Positions 1 through 8,954 of a stretch of 64,000 nt of DNA are shown piece after piece. Both the position numbers and the translations under genes were made by a program. This DNA comes from JAJNPS01 sp031378845. GTDB taxonomy: Bacteria; Pseudomonadota; Alphaproteobacteria; Rhodobacterales; Rhodobacteraceae. Where the stretch lies: NCBI GenBank assembly GCA_031378845.1, contig JANNES010000003.1, forward strand, positions 62,001-126,000. Reading direction: 5' to 3'. The stretch's first letter is position 1, and each line of letters begins with the position of its first letter. The notes beneath the pieces were generated by a model. That model was given only the letters and a program-made list of their open reading frames with translations. It did not search any database and was not told where the DNA came from.

Positions 1-288
1 GCACGGATAGGCAATGGACGCGATCAACTGGTCATAGGGACGCCGGTACATGAAAACGCCAAAGGTATGCAGGAACGGGCGAAACCCGCCCAAGGCCAGC
101 CCGCCCGCGAAACTGAGCATGTTCTGTTCGGCCATGCCCAACGACAGGAACCGCCCCGGATGGCGGTCACGAAAGCCGTCCACCTCGCAAGACGAAGTCA
201 AATCTGCGGACAGGCACAGCACTTCGGGGTTCGCCAAGGCGTGGGCCTCGAACGCGGCGGCATAGGGGCGGTTGACGATCTCGATCAT
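1..288 (-). CDS. Transketolase C-terminal half, pyrimidine-binding domain (partial)
   Basis: The 96 visible residues begin MIEIVNRPYAAAFEAHA and contain SLGMAEQNMLSFAGGLAL, the pyrimidine-binding (PYR) signature of transketolases in which the Glu contacts thiamine diphosphate. The ATG at 288 lies 9 bases after the stop of the gene encoding the N-terminal half, so the two genes are one operon and should form a heteromeric split transketolase. The 3' end is outside the window, so the C-terminal domain cannot be checked. A pyruvate-dehydrogenase E1 beta or DXS-like protein is a less likely alternative because the partner gene is clearly transketolase-like. Confidence 0.8.
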   Translation of the reverse strand, partial: MIEIVNRPYAAAFEAHALANPEVLCLSADLTSSCEVDGFRDRHPGRFLSLGMAEQNMLSFAGGLALGGFRPFLHTFGVFMYRRPYDQLIASIAYPC

Positions 289-297
289 GCCCGGCCC

Positions 298-1266
298 CTA
301 ATGCGCATAAACGACGGGCGGCACGCCCAGCTCAGCTGCGATGTCACGGTTCATCCGGGCGCGTTCGTCGTCAGACGTGAAACGGACGTAATGCAGCCGG
401 GGAAACCGTGCCTCCAGTGCCTTCATGGCATGGAAGGGGCTGGTGCGCGCAAGGATGATCAGGGGCTGGCCCGGATGGGGTTCGCGCAGGGCCTGGCGCA
501 TCGCGCCGATGTCATGGCCGTCGATCTCGACACAGGTTGCCCCGAACGCGCGGAACTTGGCGGCGATGTCGCGCACCTCCATCACCGAGGACATCGCGCC
601 ATCACATTGCTGGTCGTTCACATCCATGATGGCGTAAAGACCGTCGATCCCGTGATGCGCGGCGGCCTGCACGGCTTCCCAGGTCTGACCTTCCTGCACT
701 TCGCCGTCCGACATGAAGACCCAGGTGCGGCCGGTCTCGCCCTTGCGCTGACGGGCCCAGGCGAGGCCCGCCGCGGTCGACAGGCCGATGCCGAGGGTGC
801 CGTTATGGACCTCCATGCCGGGGGAGTGTTCGGCGCCGATCATCTCGACCGAAGTGCCGTCCTTGTTGAACATCTCAAGCCCCTCTGGAGCCATCCGGCC
901 AACCTCGATCAGGGCGGCATACACCACCAGCGCGTAGTGCGCGGGAGCGATGAAGAGACGGTCTGCATCGGGCGCAGGCGCGCCATGGTAGCCGGCTCCG
1001 GTGACGTAGGCGGAATTGTCAGCGCTTGGCACGCCGCTAAAGGCCAAAGGGACCATCGGCAAGGTCGGCGCGCCAAACCGCATCTCCTCGTGGTATAGCC
1101 AGGCCAGCTGATCCGCCGCCGAACAGGCCTGGCTGAGATAGCCGCCATTGTTCAGGATCGTATGCTCAAATACCCTCCGCCGGATGCCAAGGGCCACATC
1201 CTCGGTCGATCTTTCGTTCTTGTGTTGCACACCAAACCCCTGCCCGCGACCGCCTTTTTCCGACAT
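298..1266 (-). CDS. Transketolase N-terminal half, TPP-binding subunit
   Basis: This 322-residue protein matches the first domain of transketolase: FMSDGEVQEGQTWEA followed by MDVNDQQ is the GDG-Xn-N type motif binding Mg-thiamine diphosphate, and SAADQLAWLYHEEMRFG near the N-terminus is the usual substrate-channel region. It would transfer two-carbon ketol units together with the downstream C-terminal partner. I chose the ATG at 1266, 14 bases after the aroB stop; a longer in-frame reading runs back through aroB and is a shadow. Sitting behind aroK-aroB it may supply erythrose-4-phosphate for the shikimate pathway, or act on another ketose; that link is inference. Confidence 0.82.
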   Translation of the reverse strand: MSEKGGRGQGFGVQHKNERSTEDVALGIRRRVFEHTILNNGGYLSQACSAADQLAWLYHEEMRFGAPTLPMVPLAFSGVPSADNSAYVTGAGYHGAPAPDADRLFIAPAHYALVVYAALIEVGRMAPEGLEMFNKDGTSVEMIGAEHSPGMEVHNGTLGIGLSTAAGLAWARQRKGETGRTWVFMSDGEVQEGQTWEAVQAAAHHGIDGLYAIMDVNDQQCDGAMSSVMEVRDIAAKFRAFGATCVEIDGHDIGAMRQALREPHPGQPLIILARTSPFHAMKALEARFPRLHYVRFTSDDERARMNRDIAAELGVPPVVYAH

Positions 1267-1280
1267 ACTGTGCAAGCAGC

Positions 1281-2399
1281 TCAGCGCCCGCGCAAGGCGT
1301 CTGACATCATATTGCCGACAACGTCCAGTGGCACGTCTTCGGCCACGAACGCCTCGCCGATCCCGCGCGCGAGGATAAAGCGCAACCGCCCGTCCACGAC
1401 CTTTTTGTCCTGTCCCATCATCGTCAGCAGCGCCTCGACACCTGGCAGATCGCCGGGAATATCCGCAAGGTCGGTCTTCATCCCCATGTGGCGCAAATGC
1501 GCGCGCACGCGGCTTGGAACCTCTTGGGCGCAAAGGCCAAGCCGTTGGCTCAGGTCAAAGGCGAGCGCGCAACCCACCGCCACCCCCTCGCCATGCAACA
1601 GGCGGTCGGAATAGCCGGTGGCTTTTTCCAATGCATGACCAAAGGTGTGGCCAAGGTTCAAGAGCGCACGTTCGCCTTCTTCGGTCTCATCGCGACTGAC
1701 AATCCCGGCTTTCATCTTTACGGATTGGGTCACGGCGTATTGGCGCGCTGTCTTGTCACCATCGCGCAAGGCCGCGCCATTGACCTCAAGCCAGTCAAAG
1801 AATGTGGCGTCCCCCAGAAGCCCGTATTTCACCACCTCGCCGTAGCCCGCCAGAACGTCGCGTTCGGGCAGGGTGTCAAGCACGTCGATATCTGCCAGCA
1901 CCAGCGTCGGTTGATGAAACGCGCCAATCAGGTTCTTGCCGTGGTCGCTGTTGATCCCGGTCTTGCCACCGACCGAACTGTCCACTTGCGCGAGCAGGGT
2001 CGTGGGGATCTGCACAAAGCGCACACCGCGCCGCAATACGGCAGCCGCGAACCCCGCCAGATCGCCGATGACGCCGCCACCAAGGGCCACCACGACATCG
2101 CCCCGTTCGACCTTGTGTTCCAAAAGCCATTCGACCGCGCGGCTGAAATACTGCCACGACTTGGTGCCTTCGCCCGTGGGCAGGGCCAGCGCCGTCAGAC
2201 TGATCCCGTGCGCCTCCAGCCCCAAGCTCAGGCGCAGCAGGTGCGTCATCGCCACGGTCTCGTCGGTAATGACCGCGACTTTGCGCCTGCGCAACAAAGG
2301 CGCGATATGCGCATGGGCGTCATCAAGAAGTCGCCGCCCGATCACGACATCATAAGATCGCGCGCCAAGCTCGACCCGCACCACGTCTTGCTTGGTCAC
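1281..2399 (-). CDS. aroB: 3-dehydroquinate synthase
   Basis: The 372-residue product converts DAHP to 3-dehydroquinate, the second step of the shikimate pathway, in the cytosol with NAD and a divalent metal. Family landmarks are present in order: LPTGEGTKSW, the nucleotide-binding GGGVIGDLAGFAAA, IPTTLLAQVDSSVGGKTG, the metal-binding region GYGEVVKYGLL (Glu ligand), LNLGHTFGHALE and HGEGVAVGCALA (His ligands). The length is normal for the family. Its ATG overlaps the aroK stop by 4 bases, a typical translationally coupled aroK-aroB pair, and the split transketolase follows 14 bases after its stop. Confidence 0.96.
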   Translation of the reverse strand: MTKQDVVRVELGARSYDVVIGRRLLDDAHAHIAPLLRRRKVAVITDETVAMTHLLRLSLGLEAHGISLTALALPTGEGTKSWQYFSRAVEWLLEHKVERGDVVVALGGGVIGDLAGFAAAVLRRGVRFVQIPTTLLAQVDSSVGGKTGINSDHGKNLIGAFHQPTLVLADIDVLDTLPERDVLAGYGEVVKYGLLGDATFFDWLEVNGAALRDGDKTARQYAVTQSVKMKAGIVSRDETEEGERALLNLGHTFGHALEKATGYSDRLLHGEGVAVGCALAFDLSQRLGLCAQEVPSRVRAHLRHMGMKTDLADIPGDLPGVEALLTMMGQDKKVVDGRLRFILARGIGEAFVAEDVPLDVVGNMMSDALRGR

Positions 2400-2983
2400 T
2401 TGAGCCCCTCCTCGAGCACATCGGGCCGCGACTTCAGCGACGCGATGACCTTTTGGGCCATTCCGTCAACCGACAGGTCATGTGCAGCATCGACAATCAC
2501 ATCGGCCAGCGCATAGACCGGCGAGCGCGCCTCGTAAAGCGCCGCCAGGGTGGCCCGTGGATCAGGGGTCCGAAGCAGCGGGCGCGTGGACTTGTGCCGC
2601 ACCCTTTGCCAGAGCAGATCCAGATCTGCGCGCAGCCAGACCGCCACGCCGGCCTCATGGATCATAGCGCGGTTCTGCGCATTGAGAAAGGCCCCGCCAC
2701 CGGTCGACAAGACGACCGGCTCGCCCTGCAACAGCCGTGCGAGAACTTCGGTTTCGCGCGTGCGAAAGAATGCCTCGCCGTCGCGTTCAAAGATTTCCGC
2801 AATCGAGCGGCGTGCGGCTTTGGTGATTTCATCGTCCGAATCGAGAAACGGCACGCCAAGCATTCGTGCCGTTGCCGTGCCCACGGCAGTCTTGCCCGCA
2901 CCCATCATGCCGACCATGATGACGCATTTGCGCAGCCGGAACGATCTTGGCGCGCTGTTTTTAAGGCCTTCTTGTGCCGCCAT
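2396..2983 (-). CDS. aroK: Shikimate kinase
   Basis: The 195-residue product phosphorylates shikimate with ATP. The Walker A loop is VGMMGAGKTAVG (about residues 19-30); FLDSDDEI supplies the Mg/shikimate Asp pair, FFRTRE the substrate Arg, VVLSTGGGAF the conserved Gly triplet, and RPLL sits in the lid region. I selected the ATG at 2983, giving a short polar N-terminal extension before the P-loop; longer readings would run into the divergent promoter region. It is the first gene of the operon and is divergent from the small peptide gene at 3174. Confidence 0.95.
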   Translation of the reverse strand: MAAQEGLKNSAPRSFRLRKCVIMVGMMGAGKTAVGTATARMLGVPFLDSDDEITKAARRSIAEIFERDGEAFFRTRETEVLARLLQGEPVVLSTGGGAFLNAQNRAMIHEAGVAVWLRADLDLLWQRVRHKSTRPLLRTPDPRATLAALYEARSPVYALADVIVDAAHDLSVDGMAQKVIASLKSRPDVLEEGLK

Positions 2984-3050
2984 GCCCCGCGGGTTCCCCT
3001 GCCGCCGCGCAAACCACCGCCGAGATTGCGCACACCATAACCTGAATGGC

Positions 3051-3081
3051 GTGAACTCGCCCGAAATGCCATATATATAAT
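3051..3081 (+). promoter_or_regulatory. Possible promoter in the aroK/3174 divergent gap
   Basis: An AT-only run (3070-3081) ending in TATAAT at 3076-3081 stands out in an otherwise GC-rich gap between the divergent aroK and the small gene at 3174. GTGAAC at 3051-3056 could be a -35 box, but the spacer is 19 bases, longer than ideal. The same run could serve the minus strand. This is seen only as a base pattern. Confidence 0.22.
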
Positions 3082-3173
3082 GTGAAGCGTGTGATGCGCG
3101 GTCGCAGGGCCCAACCTGTGGCAGATGGGCGCGAAAATGCGCCCTGGGCAGTGAACGAAAAGGCGCGGCGGCA

Positions 3174-3308
3174 ATGATGCGACTGGTCAAATTTCTCTTG
3201 TTTTTGGGGTTTTTTGGATTTCTGGGGCTGGTCGGCTATGCCTATTTCGGTGATATGAGCCCCACACAAAGCGAAGTTAAACAACCGGTGACGCTGGATG
3301 CGAACTGA
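3174..3308 (+). CDS. Small single-pass membrane peptide, function unknown
   Basis: This 44-residue frame begins MMRLVKFLLFLGFFGFLG and has one strongly hydrophobic segment (about residues 4-24) followed by a short polar tail ending VKQPVTLDAN. Its stop overlaps the start of the next gene by 11 bases, so the two look translationally coupled. ATG occurs twice in a row (3174 and 3177). A purine-rich stretch (GAACGAAAAGGCG, 3153-3165) lies just upstream and can serve as ribosome binding site. I do not recognise a family; a small inner-membrane peptide is the most that can be said. Neighbouring aroK, the 522-residue secreted protein and xerD give no functional clue. Confidence 0.55.
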   Translation: MMRLVKFLLFLGFFGFLGLVGYAYFGDMSPTQSEVKQPVTLDAN

Positions 3309-4866
3309 AATTTGGGTGGCTTTGGCCCTGATTGGCGCCAGTGCCGCCCCTGCCGCGATGGCGCAATCTCAAGAACCGCTTTCCGCGATTGACTGGCTGT
3401 CACAATCGGTCTCGACGCCCGCAGGGACCAAACTGCCGCCCGCAGACGCCAAACCCGATGAGCCGCCGGTCACCGAAAAAGGCTTTTTGCCCGATACGGT
3501 CGCAACCTCTGTCATTGACGGACCGTCGCGCGATGCGATCGGCTTGATCCCGTCCAAGAAAAGCGGCCTGCCAGAGCGGCTCTGGGGGGTCGGTCTGACC
3601 GACGAGATCGCGGCCCATCTGACCGGCGAAGAGGTCGAGACCCTGCCCGCCTTGCAGGGTCTTTTTCGGACGATGCTTTTGGCCGAGGCCAAACCTCCGG
3701 TGGACTCGGATGGATCGGGCCGCCTGTTGATGGCGCGGATCGACAAGCTCTTGTCGCTTGGCGCTCTGGATGAAGCTCAGGCCCTGATCGGGGCAGCCGG
3801 TGCCACCGGACCAGAGCTTTTCCGCCGCAGCTTTGATATCGCCCTGCTTACCGGGGCCGAAGATCGCGCCTGCGACCAGATGCGTGCCGCGCCGGACCTT
3901 GCCCCAACCTTTCCGGCCCGCGTCTTTTGCCTCGCGCGATCGGGTGACTGGAACGCGGCTGCGCTGACACTGCGCACAGCACAGGCCCTGGGCTATATCA
4001 GCCCGGAGCAAGACGCGCTTTTGTCGCGCTTTCTCGATCCTGATCTTTACGAAGGTGAGCCAACGCCGGCGCCGCCCGTCCCCGTCACGCCGCTTGATCT
4101 GCGGATGTTCGAGGCCATCGGCGAGCCTCTGCCGAGCCTCGGACTGCCGCTGGCCTTTGCCCATGCCGAGCTTGGCCCGAGCACTGGATGGAAAGCGCAA
4201 CTTGAAGCCGCAGAACGTCTGGCCCGCGCAGGCGTGCTTGAGCCGAACCGGCTTTTGGGCATCTATACCGAGCGTGAACCCGCAGCGTCGGGTGGCATCT
4301 GGGACCGGATCGATGCCTTTCAACGCTTTGAATCGGCGCTGGGTGCGGGCGCGGCCGCGCGCGTGGCCGACACGCTGCCAAATGCCTGGGACCGGATGAC
4401 CGAAGCGGAGGTTGAAACGGTGTTTGCCGCCCTCTTTGCCAACAAGCTGATGGCATTGGACCTGACGGGCGAGGCCGGGCGCATCGCTTTTCGCGTGGCA
4501 CTTTTGTCGCCTGAATTCGCCAGCGCTGCGGCGCGCCGGGAACCTTTGGACATCACCGAAAGCTTCTTGATTGGTCTGGCCAAGGGCGACGTTTCGGGCA
4601 TGATTGCGCCTGATAGTCTGGGACGGGCGATTGCGCCGGCCTTCAACGGCCCGCCGGCCCCGCCCGAAGGCACGGAATCGGGGCGGCTTTTGACGCAGGA
4701 TCGTTACGGCGAGGCGGTTCTGACCGCCATCGAGCGCATCTCTGTCGGTGTTCAGGGCGATTTGCGGCAAGTGACCGAGGGGCTGTCGACGCTGCGCGCT
4801 GCGGGTCTTGAGGATGTCGCGCGGCGCACCGCGCTGGAGCTGATGCTGCTGGAACGACGCGGGTGA
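3298..4866 (+). CDS. Secreted protein of unknown function
   Basis: The 522-residue protein starts with a Sec-type signal peptide (MRTEIWVALALIGASAAPAA, likely cleaved after AMA at about residue 22), so it should be periplasmic. The rest is Ala/Leu-rich, helical and without cysteine clusters or recognisable catalytic motifs; blocks such as LFRRSFDIALL and FCLARSGDWNAAALTLRTA look like alpha-solenoid (TPR/SEL1-like) repeats, but that is only an impression. It is coupled to the upstream small peptide (11-base overlap) and its stop TGA overlaps the GTG start of xerD, so three genes are co-translated. I do not assign a function. Confidence 0.8.
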   Translation: MRTEIWVALALIGASAAPAAMAQSQEPLSAIDWLSQSVSTPAGTKLPPADAKPDEPPVTEKGFLPDTVATSVIDGPSRDAIGLIPSKKSGLPERLWGVGLTDEIAAHLTGEEVETLPALQGLFRTMLLAEAKPPVDSDGSGRLLMARIDKLLSLGALDEAQALIGAAGATGPELFRRSFDIALLTGAEDRACDQMRAAPDLAPTFPARVFCLARSGDWNAAALTLRTAQALGYISPEQDALLSRFLDPDLYEGEPTPAPPVPVTPLDLRMFEAIGEPLPSLGLPLAFAHAELGPSTGWKAQLEAAERLARAGVLEPNRLLGIYTEREPAASGGIWDRIDAFQRFESALGAGAAARVADTLPNAWDRMTEAEVETVFAALFANKLMALDLTGEAGRIAFRVALLSPEFASAAARREPLDITESFLIGLAKGDVSGMIAPDSLGRAIAPAFNGPPAPPEGTESGRLLTQDRYGEAVLTAIERISVGVQGDLRQVTEGLSTLRAAGLEDVARRTALELMLLERRG

Positions 4867-5846
4867 CCGATGGTGCCGCGCCCGCTAAAATGGACGACTG
4901 GATATCGGTCTTTCTTGAGGCGCAGATGGCCGAACGGAACGCGGCGCGCAACACCCAGCTGGCCTATGGGCGCGATCTGAAGGATTTGGCCCAGTGGCTG
5001 GGCCATCGCAACAACGGGTTTGCGGCTGCAGCCAAGTCCGACATCGCGGACTACCTGATCCACTGCGACGCAATCGGGCTGTCCAAGGCGACCCGCGCAC
5101 GGCGGCTGTCCTCGGTCAAGCAGCTGTTTCGCTTTGCGCATGAGGAGGGCTGGCGCGATGACAACCCGGCCTTGCGCCTGCCGGGTCCGGGCAAGATGCA
5201 GCGCTTGCCAAAAACGCTGTCGCTTCAAGAGGTCGAGCGTCTGTTGACCACCGCGTGCGCGCATGGCCGCAACGCCGCTGACCGTCTGCGCAATCGGGCG
5301 CTGGTTGAACTCCTCTACGCGACAGGCATGCGGGTTTCGGAACTTGTCGGGCTGCCGGTTGCCGCGGTCCGGGGCGACCCGCAGATGGTTCTTGTGCGCG
5401 GCAAGGGCAGCAAGGAACGCCTGGTGCCGATGTCGCGCCACGCGCGTTTGGCGGTTGCCGAATGGCTGGCCGAACGCGATGCATCCATCGCCGCGGCCAA
5501 GGTGGAAGGCCAGGCGCCCAGTGCCGCCGCCGAACGCGCGTTGTTTCCGGGCAACGGCGCCGATGGACATCTGACGCGTCAGTACTTTCATGCCGTGCTC
5601 AAGGACATCACGATAAGGGCAGGCGTCGACCCTGACCGCGTGACACCCCACACGCTGCGGCATGCCTTTGCGACGCATCTTTTGGCAGGGGGGGCCGATC
5701 TTCGCGTCATTCAGTCGTTGCTGGGCCATGCCGATGTTGCGACGACCGAGATTTATACCCACGTCATGGATGAACATCTCAAAGATCTGGTTTTGCAGCA
5801 CCATCCCCTGGCCAAGAATACCGCGCGGACCAGTCGCAAACCTTGA
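4863..5846 (+). CDS. xerD: Site-specific tyrosine recombinase XerD
   Basis: This 327-residue recombinase resolves chromosome dimers at dif together with XerC. The N-terminal SAM-like core-binding domain spans about residues 12-100. The catalytic set is complete: Arg157 in LYATGMRVSE, the beta-hairpin Lys at about 181 in RGKGSKERLVP, His263 and Arg266 in TPHTLRHAFATHLL, His289 in LLGHADV and the nucleophile Tyr298 in EIYTHV. The start is GTG, overlapping the upstream stop (GTGA). Length, motif order and position beside aroK fit the housekeeping Xer protein rather than a phage integrase; D rather than C is chosen on general resemblance and context. Confidence 0.9.
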   Translation: MTDGAAPAKMDDWISVFLEAQMAERNAARNTQLAYGRDLKDLAQWLGHRNNGFAAAAKSDIADYLIHCDAIGLSKATRARRLSSVKQLFRFAHEEGWRDDNPALRLPGPGKMQRLPKTLSLQEVERLLTTACAHGRNAADRLRNRALVELLYATGMRVSELVGLPVAAVRGDPQMVLVRGKGSKERLVPMSRHARLAVAEWLAERDASIAAAKVEGQAPSAAAERALFPGNGADGHLTRQYFHAVLKDITIRAGVDPDRVTPHTLRHAFATHLLAGGADLRVIQSLLGHADVATTEIYTHVMDEHLKDLVLQHHPLAKNTARTSRKP

Positions 5847-5904
5847 TTGCCCGTCGCCAAACCCTGATAAGCGGTCCAGCGGCAGTGTTTTTCCAAAGGA
5901 TACC

Positions 5905-7206
5905 ATGGAACTTGCGCAATTCGACTTTGCTTTCTGGCTGACAACCGGGATCATCCTTCTTTTGTTGATGGCGTCGGCCTTTTTCTCGGGGTCAGAGACG
6001 GCCCTGACGGCCTCTTCGCGCGGCAAGCTCAAGGCACAGTCCGACCGCGGCTCCCACGGCGCGAAACAGGCCTTGAAGATCACCGAAGACAATGAGCGGA
6101 TGATCGGTGCGCTTTTGCTGGGCAACAACATCGTCATTATCTTGTCTGCATCGCTTGCGACTGCGCTTTTGACGCGTATGTTTGGCGCTAGCGGGGTTGC
6201 GCTCGCTACCTTCGTGATGACGGCCCTTGTGCTTGTTTTCGGTGAGGTGTTGCCGAAAACCGTGGCGATCACCTATCCGGAGTTTGTGGCCACCCGCGTG
6301 GCGCCGGTGGTGCGGCTTGTGATCATGCTGTTCTCGCCAATTGTCTCGGTGGTGCGTGCTGTGGTGCGCGGTATCTTGCGGCTCTTTGGGATCACGGCCG
6401 ATCCGGGCGCGCATGTGCTGGCGTTGCGTGACGAGATCCTTGGGGCGATTGCCCTCGGACACTCCGGTGGCGCGGTGGAAAAAGAAGATCGAGATCGCCT
6501 TTTGGGTGCCCTTGATCTGTCGGATCGTACCGTCGATGAGATCATGCGCCACCGCCGGCAGATCGAGATGATCGACGCGGACCAGACGCCGGATGAGATC
6601 ATCACCCAAGTCCTCGCTTCGCCCCACAGCCGCCTGCCGGTCTTTCGCGGCTCAGACGACCACATTCTGGGCGTGATCCACACCAAGGAACTGTTGCGCG
6701 AAGTGGACCGGCTGGTGCGGGGCGACGCTGCCCCTGCGGGTATCGCGGGCCTCGATATCGCGAGGATCGCGATGAAGCCCTATTTTGTCCCTGACACGAC
6801 GGCGATGGACGAACAAATGCGCCAGTTCTTGAAACGCCGGACCCATTTTGCGCTCGTCGTCGATGAATATGGTGGGCTCAAGGGCCTTTTGACACTCGAA
6901 GACATCCTCGAAGAGATCGTGGGCGAGATCACCGACGAGTTTGACGTGGTCGACAAGGACAGCCGCATTGCGCGCGCCGGTACCGAAGAAGCGGTTGTCG
7001 ATGGCGCGATGACCATTCGCGATCTCAACCGGGCGATGGATTGGACCCTGCCCGACGACGAGGCCAATACCGTCGCGGGCCTTGTGATCCACGAGGCGCA
7101 GGCGATCCCGAGCGAAGGTCAGGTGTTCAGCTTTCACGGCTTTCGCATCGACGTCCTCACCCGGCGCGAAAACCGCATCACCAAGCTGAAGCTGCGGCGG
7201 CTGTGA
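5905..7206 (+). CDS. CorB/CNNM-type membrane protein (DUF21-CBS-CorC domains)
   Basis: The 433-residue protein has the classic order: an N-terminal DUF21 membrane domain with about four hydrophobic segments and the signature SAFFSGSETALTASSRGKL, a CBS pair (about residues 205-340, including DEIITQVLASPHSRLPVF and VVDEYGGLKGLLTLEDILEE) and a C-terminal CorC_HlyC domain (WTLPDDEANTVAGL). Relatives are implicated in Mg2+/Co2+ efflux or magnesium homeostasis. The ATG at 5905 was chosen because it places the hydrophobic segment at the N-terminus; longer in-frame readings run back into xerD. It lies 58 bases after xerD. Confidence 0.88.
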   Translation: MELAQFDFAFWLTTGIILLLLMASAFFSGSETALTASSRGKLKAQSDRGSHGAKQALKITEDNERMIGALLLGNNIVIILSASLATALLTRMFGASGVALATFVMTALVLVFGEVLPKTVAITYPEFVATRVAPVVRLVIMLFSPIVSVVRAVVRGILRLFGITADPGAHVLALRDEILGAIALGHSGGAVEKEDRDRLLGALDLSDRTVDEIMRHRRQIEMIDADQTPDEIITQVLASPHSRLPVFRGSDDHILGVIHTKELLREVDRLVRGDAAPAGIAGLDIARIAMKPYFVPDTTAMDEQMRQFLKRRTHFALVVDEYGGLKGLLTLEDILEEIVGEITDEFDVVDKDSRIARAGTEEAVVDGAMTIRDLNRAMDWTLPDDEANTVAGLVIHEAQAIPSEGQVFSFHGFRIDVLTRRENRITKLKLRRL

Positions 7207-7234
7207 CGGGGTGCGCCTTGATGTGCGCGGTGAA

Positions 7235-7257
7235 GCGGAGGGTTTTGCACCCTCCGC
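7235..7257. terminator. 9-bp hairpin between convergent genes
   Basis: GCGGAGGGT (7235-7243) pairs perfectly with ACCCTCCGC (7249-7257) around a 5-base loop, in the short gap between two convergent genes. There is no long T run, so it may be a bidirectional terminator or part of an interspersed repeat; the following CTCCCGCAGGATATTTGTGC resembles an intergenic motif I associate with Rhodobacteraceae genomes. Confidence 0.45.
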
Positions 7258-7301
7258 ACCTCCCGCAGGATATTTGTGCAAGGTGATTGCCGAGAGCGGT
7301 G

Positions 7302-8846
7302 CTAACGCCGCCCGAAGATCGAGCCGAGGATGCCGCGCACCACCGCCTGACCGGATTTGGTGCCCAGCTGACGCGCAAAGCTTTTGGCAAACGCGGTTCC
7401 GATGGAATCCCGGCTGGAGGTGGCCGTGCGCTTTTTCGGCAAGGCGTCGTTGCCATCATAGCGGCGCGCATGGGCAAGTTCTTGTTCTTCTTGCGATTTC
7501 TCTGCCGCGTCGCGTTCAGCCGCTTCTGCCTCGCGCGCGGCGGTCTCGGAGCGCGCGCGAAGCCGTTCATAGGCACTGTCGCGGTCCACGGTGACGTCGT
7601 ATTTGCCCGCGACGGGCGAGCCTGCGACCAGAGACGCGCGCAAGGCGGGGTCGATGGGTCCCAACTGCGACGAGGGCGGCCGTATGAGGGTGCGTTCGGC
7701 GATACCGGGGATGCCCTTAAGCTCCAGAAATGACGTCACTGCCTCTCCCGTCCCCACATCGCGGATCACGTCCTCGATGATAAAGCGCGGGTTGGGGCGG
7801 TACGTCTCGGACGCCATTTTCAGGTCCTTTTGGTCCTTGGCGGTAAAGGCGCGCAAGGCGTGCTGCACCCGGTTGCCCAGCTGGCCAAGGATGTTTTCAG
7901 GCACATCGGCAGGATTTTGCGTGATGAAATAGACGCCCACACCCTTGGAGCGGATCAGTCGCGCGACCTGCTCGACTTTGGCGACCAATGCCTTGGGGGC
8001 ATCGGTGAACAAAAGATGCGCCTCGTCGAAAAAGAACACGAGCTTGGGTTTGTCAGGATCGCCGACCTCGGGCATCATCTCGAACAGTTCAGACAAGAGC
8101 CACAACAGAAACGTCGCATAAAGGCGCGGCGAATTCATCAGCCGGTCGGCGGCAAGGATGTTGATGCGCCCGGCCCCGTCGGCATCCGTCAGCATCAGGT
8201 CCGAGAGTTCCAGCGCCGGTTCGCCGAAAAGATCTGCACCACCTTCGTTTTCAAGCACCAGAAGCCGCCGCTGGATGGCTCCGATCGAGGCGGTCGCGAC
8301 CAGACCGTAACGCGTGCTGATCGTCTCGGCATTCTCGCCGATATAGACTAGGAGGGCTTGCAGATCCTTGAGATCCAGCAGCGGCAACTCTTCTTCGTCG
8401 GCCAGCCTGAACGCCACGTTCAACACGCCTTCTTGCGGATCGGTCAGTTCCAGCAGGCGGCTGAGGAGCAAGGGGCCCATCTCGGCGACCGTCGCGCGGA
8501 TCGGATGACCCGCGTTGCCCCAGAGGTCCCAAAACACCACCGGAAAAGCGCGGTAGGCAATCTGGTAGCCGATGGTTGCCGCGCGTTTGGAAAAGGCCTC
8601 GTGCAGTTTGTGATCAACGCTGCCGGGCGCGCCAAGCCCGGAAAGATCGCCTTTGACATCCGCCATGAAGACCGGCACGCCCGCCGCAGAAAAGCCCTCG
8701 GCCAGCACCTGCAGGGTCACCGTCTTGCCAGTGCCGGTCGCCCCCGCGATCAGCCCGTGGCGGTTACCATAGCGCAACAGCAACGACTGAGGTGCCCCAT
8801 AGCCTTCGCCGCCACCGCCCACGAAAATGCTGTCCAGCTGTTCCAA
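7302..8846 (-). CDS. HerA-like (DUF853/YjgR) ATPase
   Basis: This is a 514-residue P-loop ATPase of the DUF853 family, related to HerA/FtsK-type translocases. The Walker A motif GATGTGKTVTLQVL is near residue 37, KLVFFFDEAHLLF is Walker B, and VYFITQNPADVPENILGQLG is the sensor region; the C-terminus has a charged coiled-coil-like stretch (AAREAEAAERDAAEKSQEE). No ATG fits: the protein should begin LEQLDSIFVGGGG, and AAGAAGAGG lies 6 bases before a TTG at 8846, so I take TTG as the start. It is monocistronic and convergent with the CorB-like gene. The cellular role of this family is not settled. Confidence 0.85.
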   Translation of the reverse strand: MEQLDSIFVGGGGEGYGAPQSLLLRYGNRHGLIAGATGTGKTVTLQVLAEGFSAAGVPVFMADVKGDLSGLGAPGSVDHKLHEAFSKRAATIGYQIAYRAFPVVFWDLWGNAGHPIRATVAEMGPLLLSRLLELTDPQEGVLNVAFRLADEEELPLLDLKDLQALLVYIGENAETISTRYGLVATASIGAIQRRLLVLENEGGADLFGEPALELSDLMLTDADGAGRINILAADRLMNSPRLYATFLLWLLSELFEMMPEVGDPDKPKLVFFFDEAHLLFTDAPKALVAKVEQVARLIRSKGVGVYFITQNPADVPENILGQLGNRVQHALRAFTAKDQKDLKMASETYRPNPRFIIEDVIRDVGTGEAVTSFLELKGIPGIAERTLIRPPSSQLGPIDPALRASLVAGSPVAGKYDVTVDRDSAYERLRARSETAAREAEAAERDAAEKSQEEQELAHARRYDGNDALPKKRTATSSRDSIGTAFAKSFARQLGTKSGQAVVRGILGSIFGRR

Positions 8847-8954
8847 GTTGCACCTCTTCTTTTGACTTAACCCGAGCGTTGCACGCGCGCCGGGCCCATG
8901 CGGTCCGCCCAAACATACATCGTTAACTTCCTTGGGCTAGTCCTATCGATGTTG

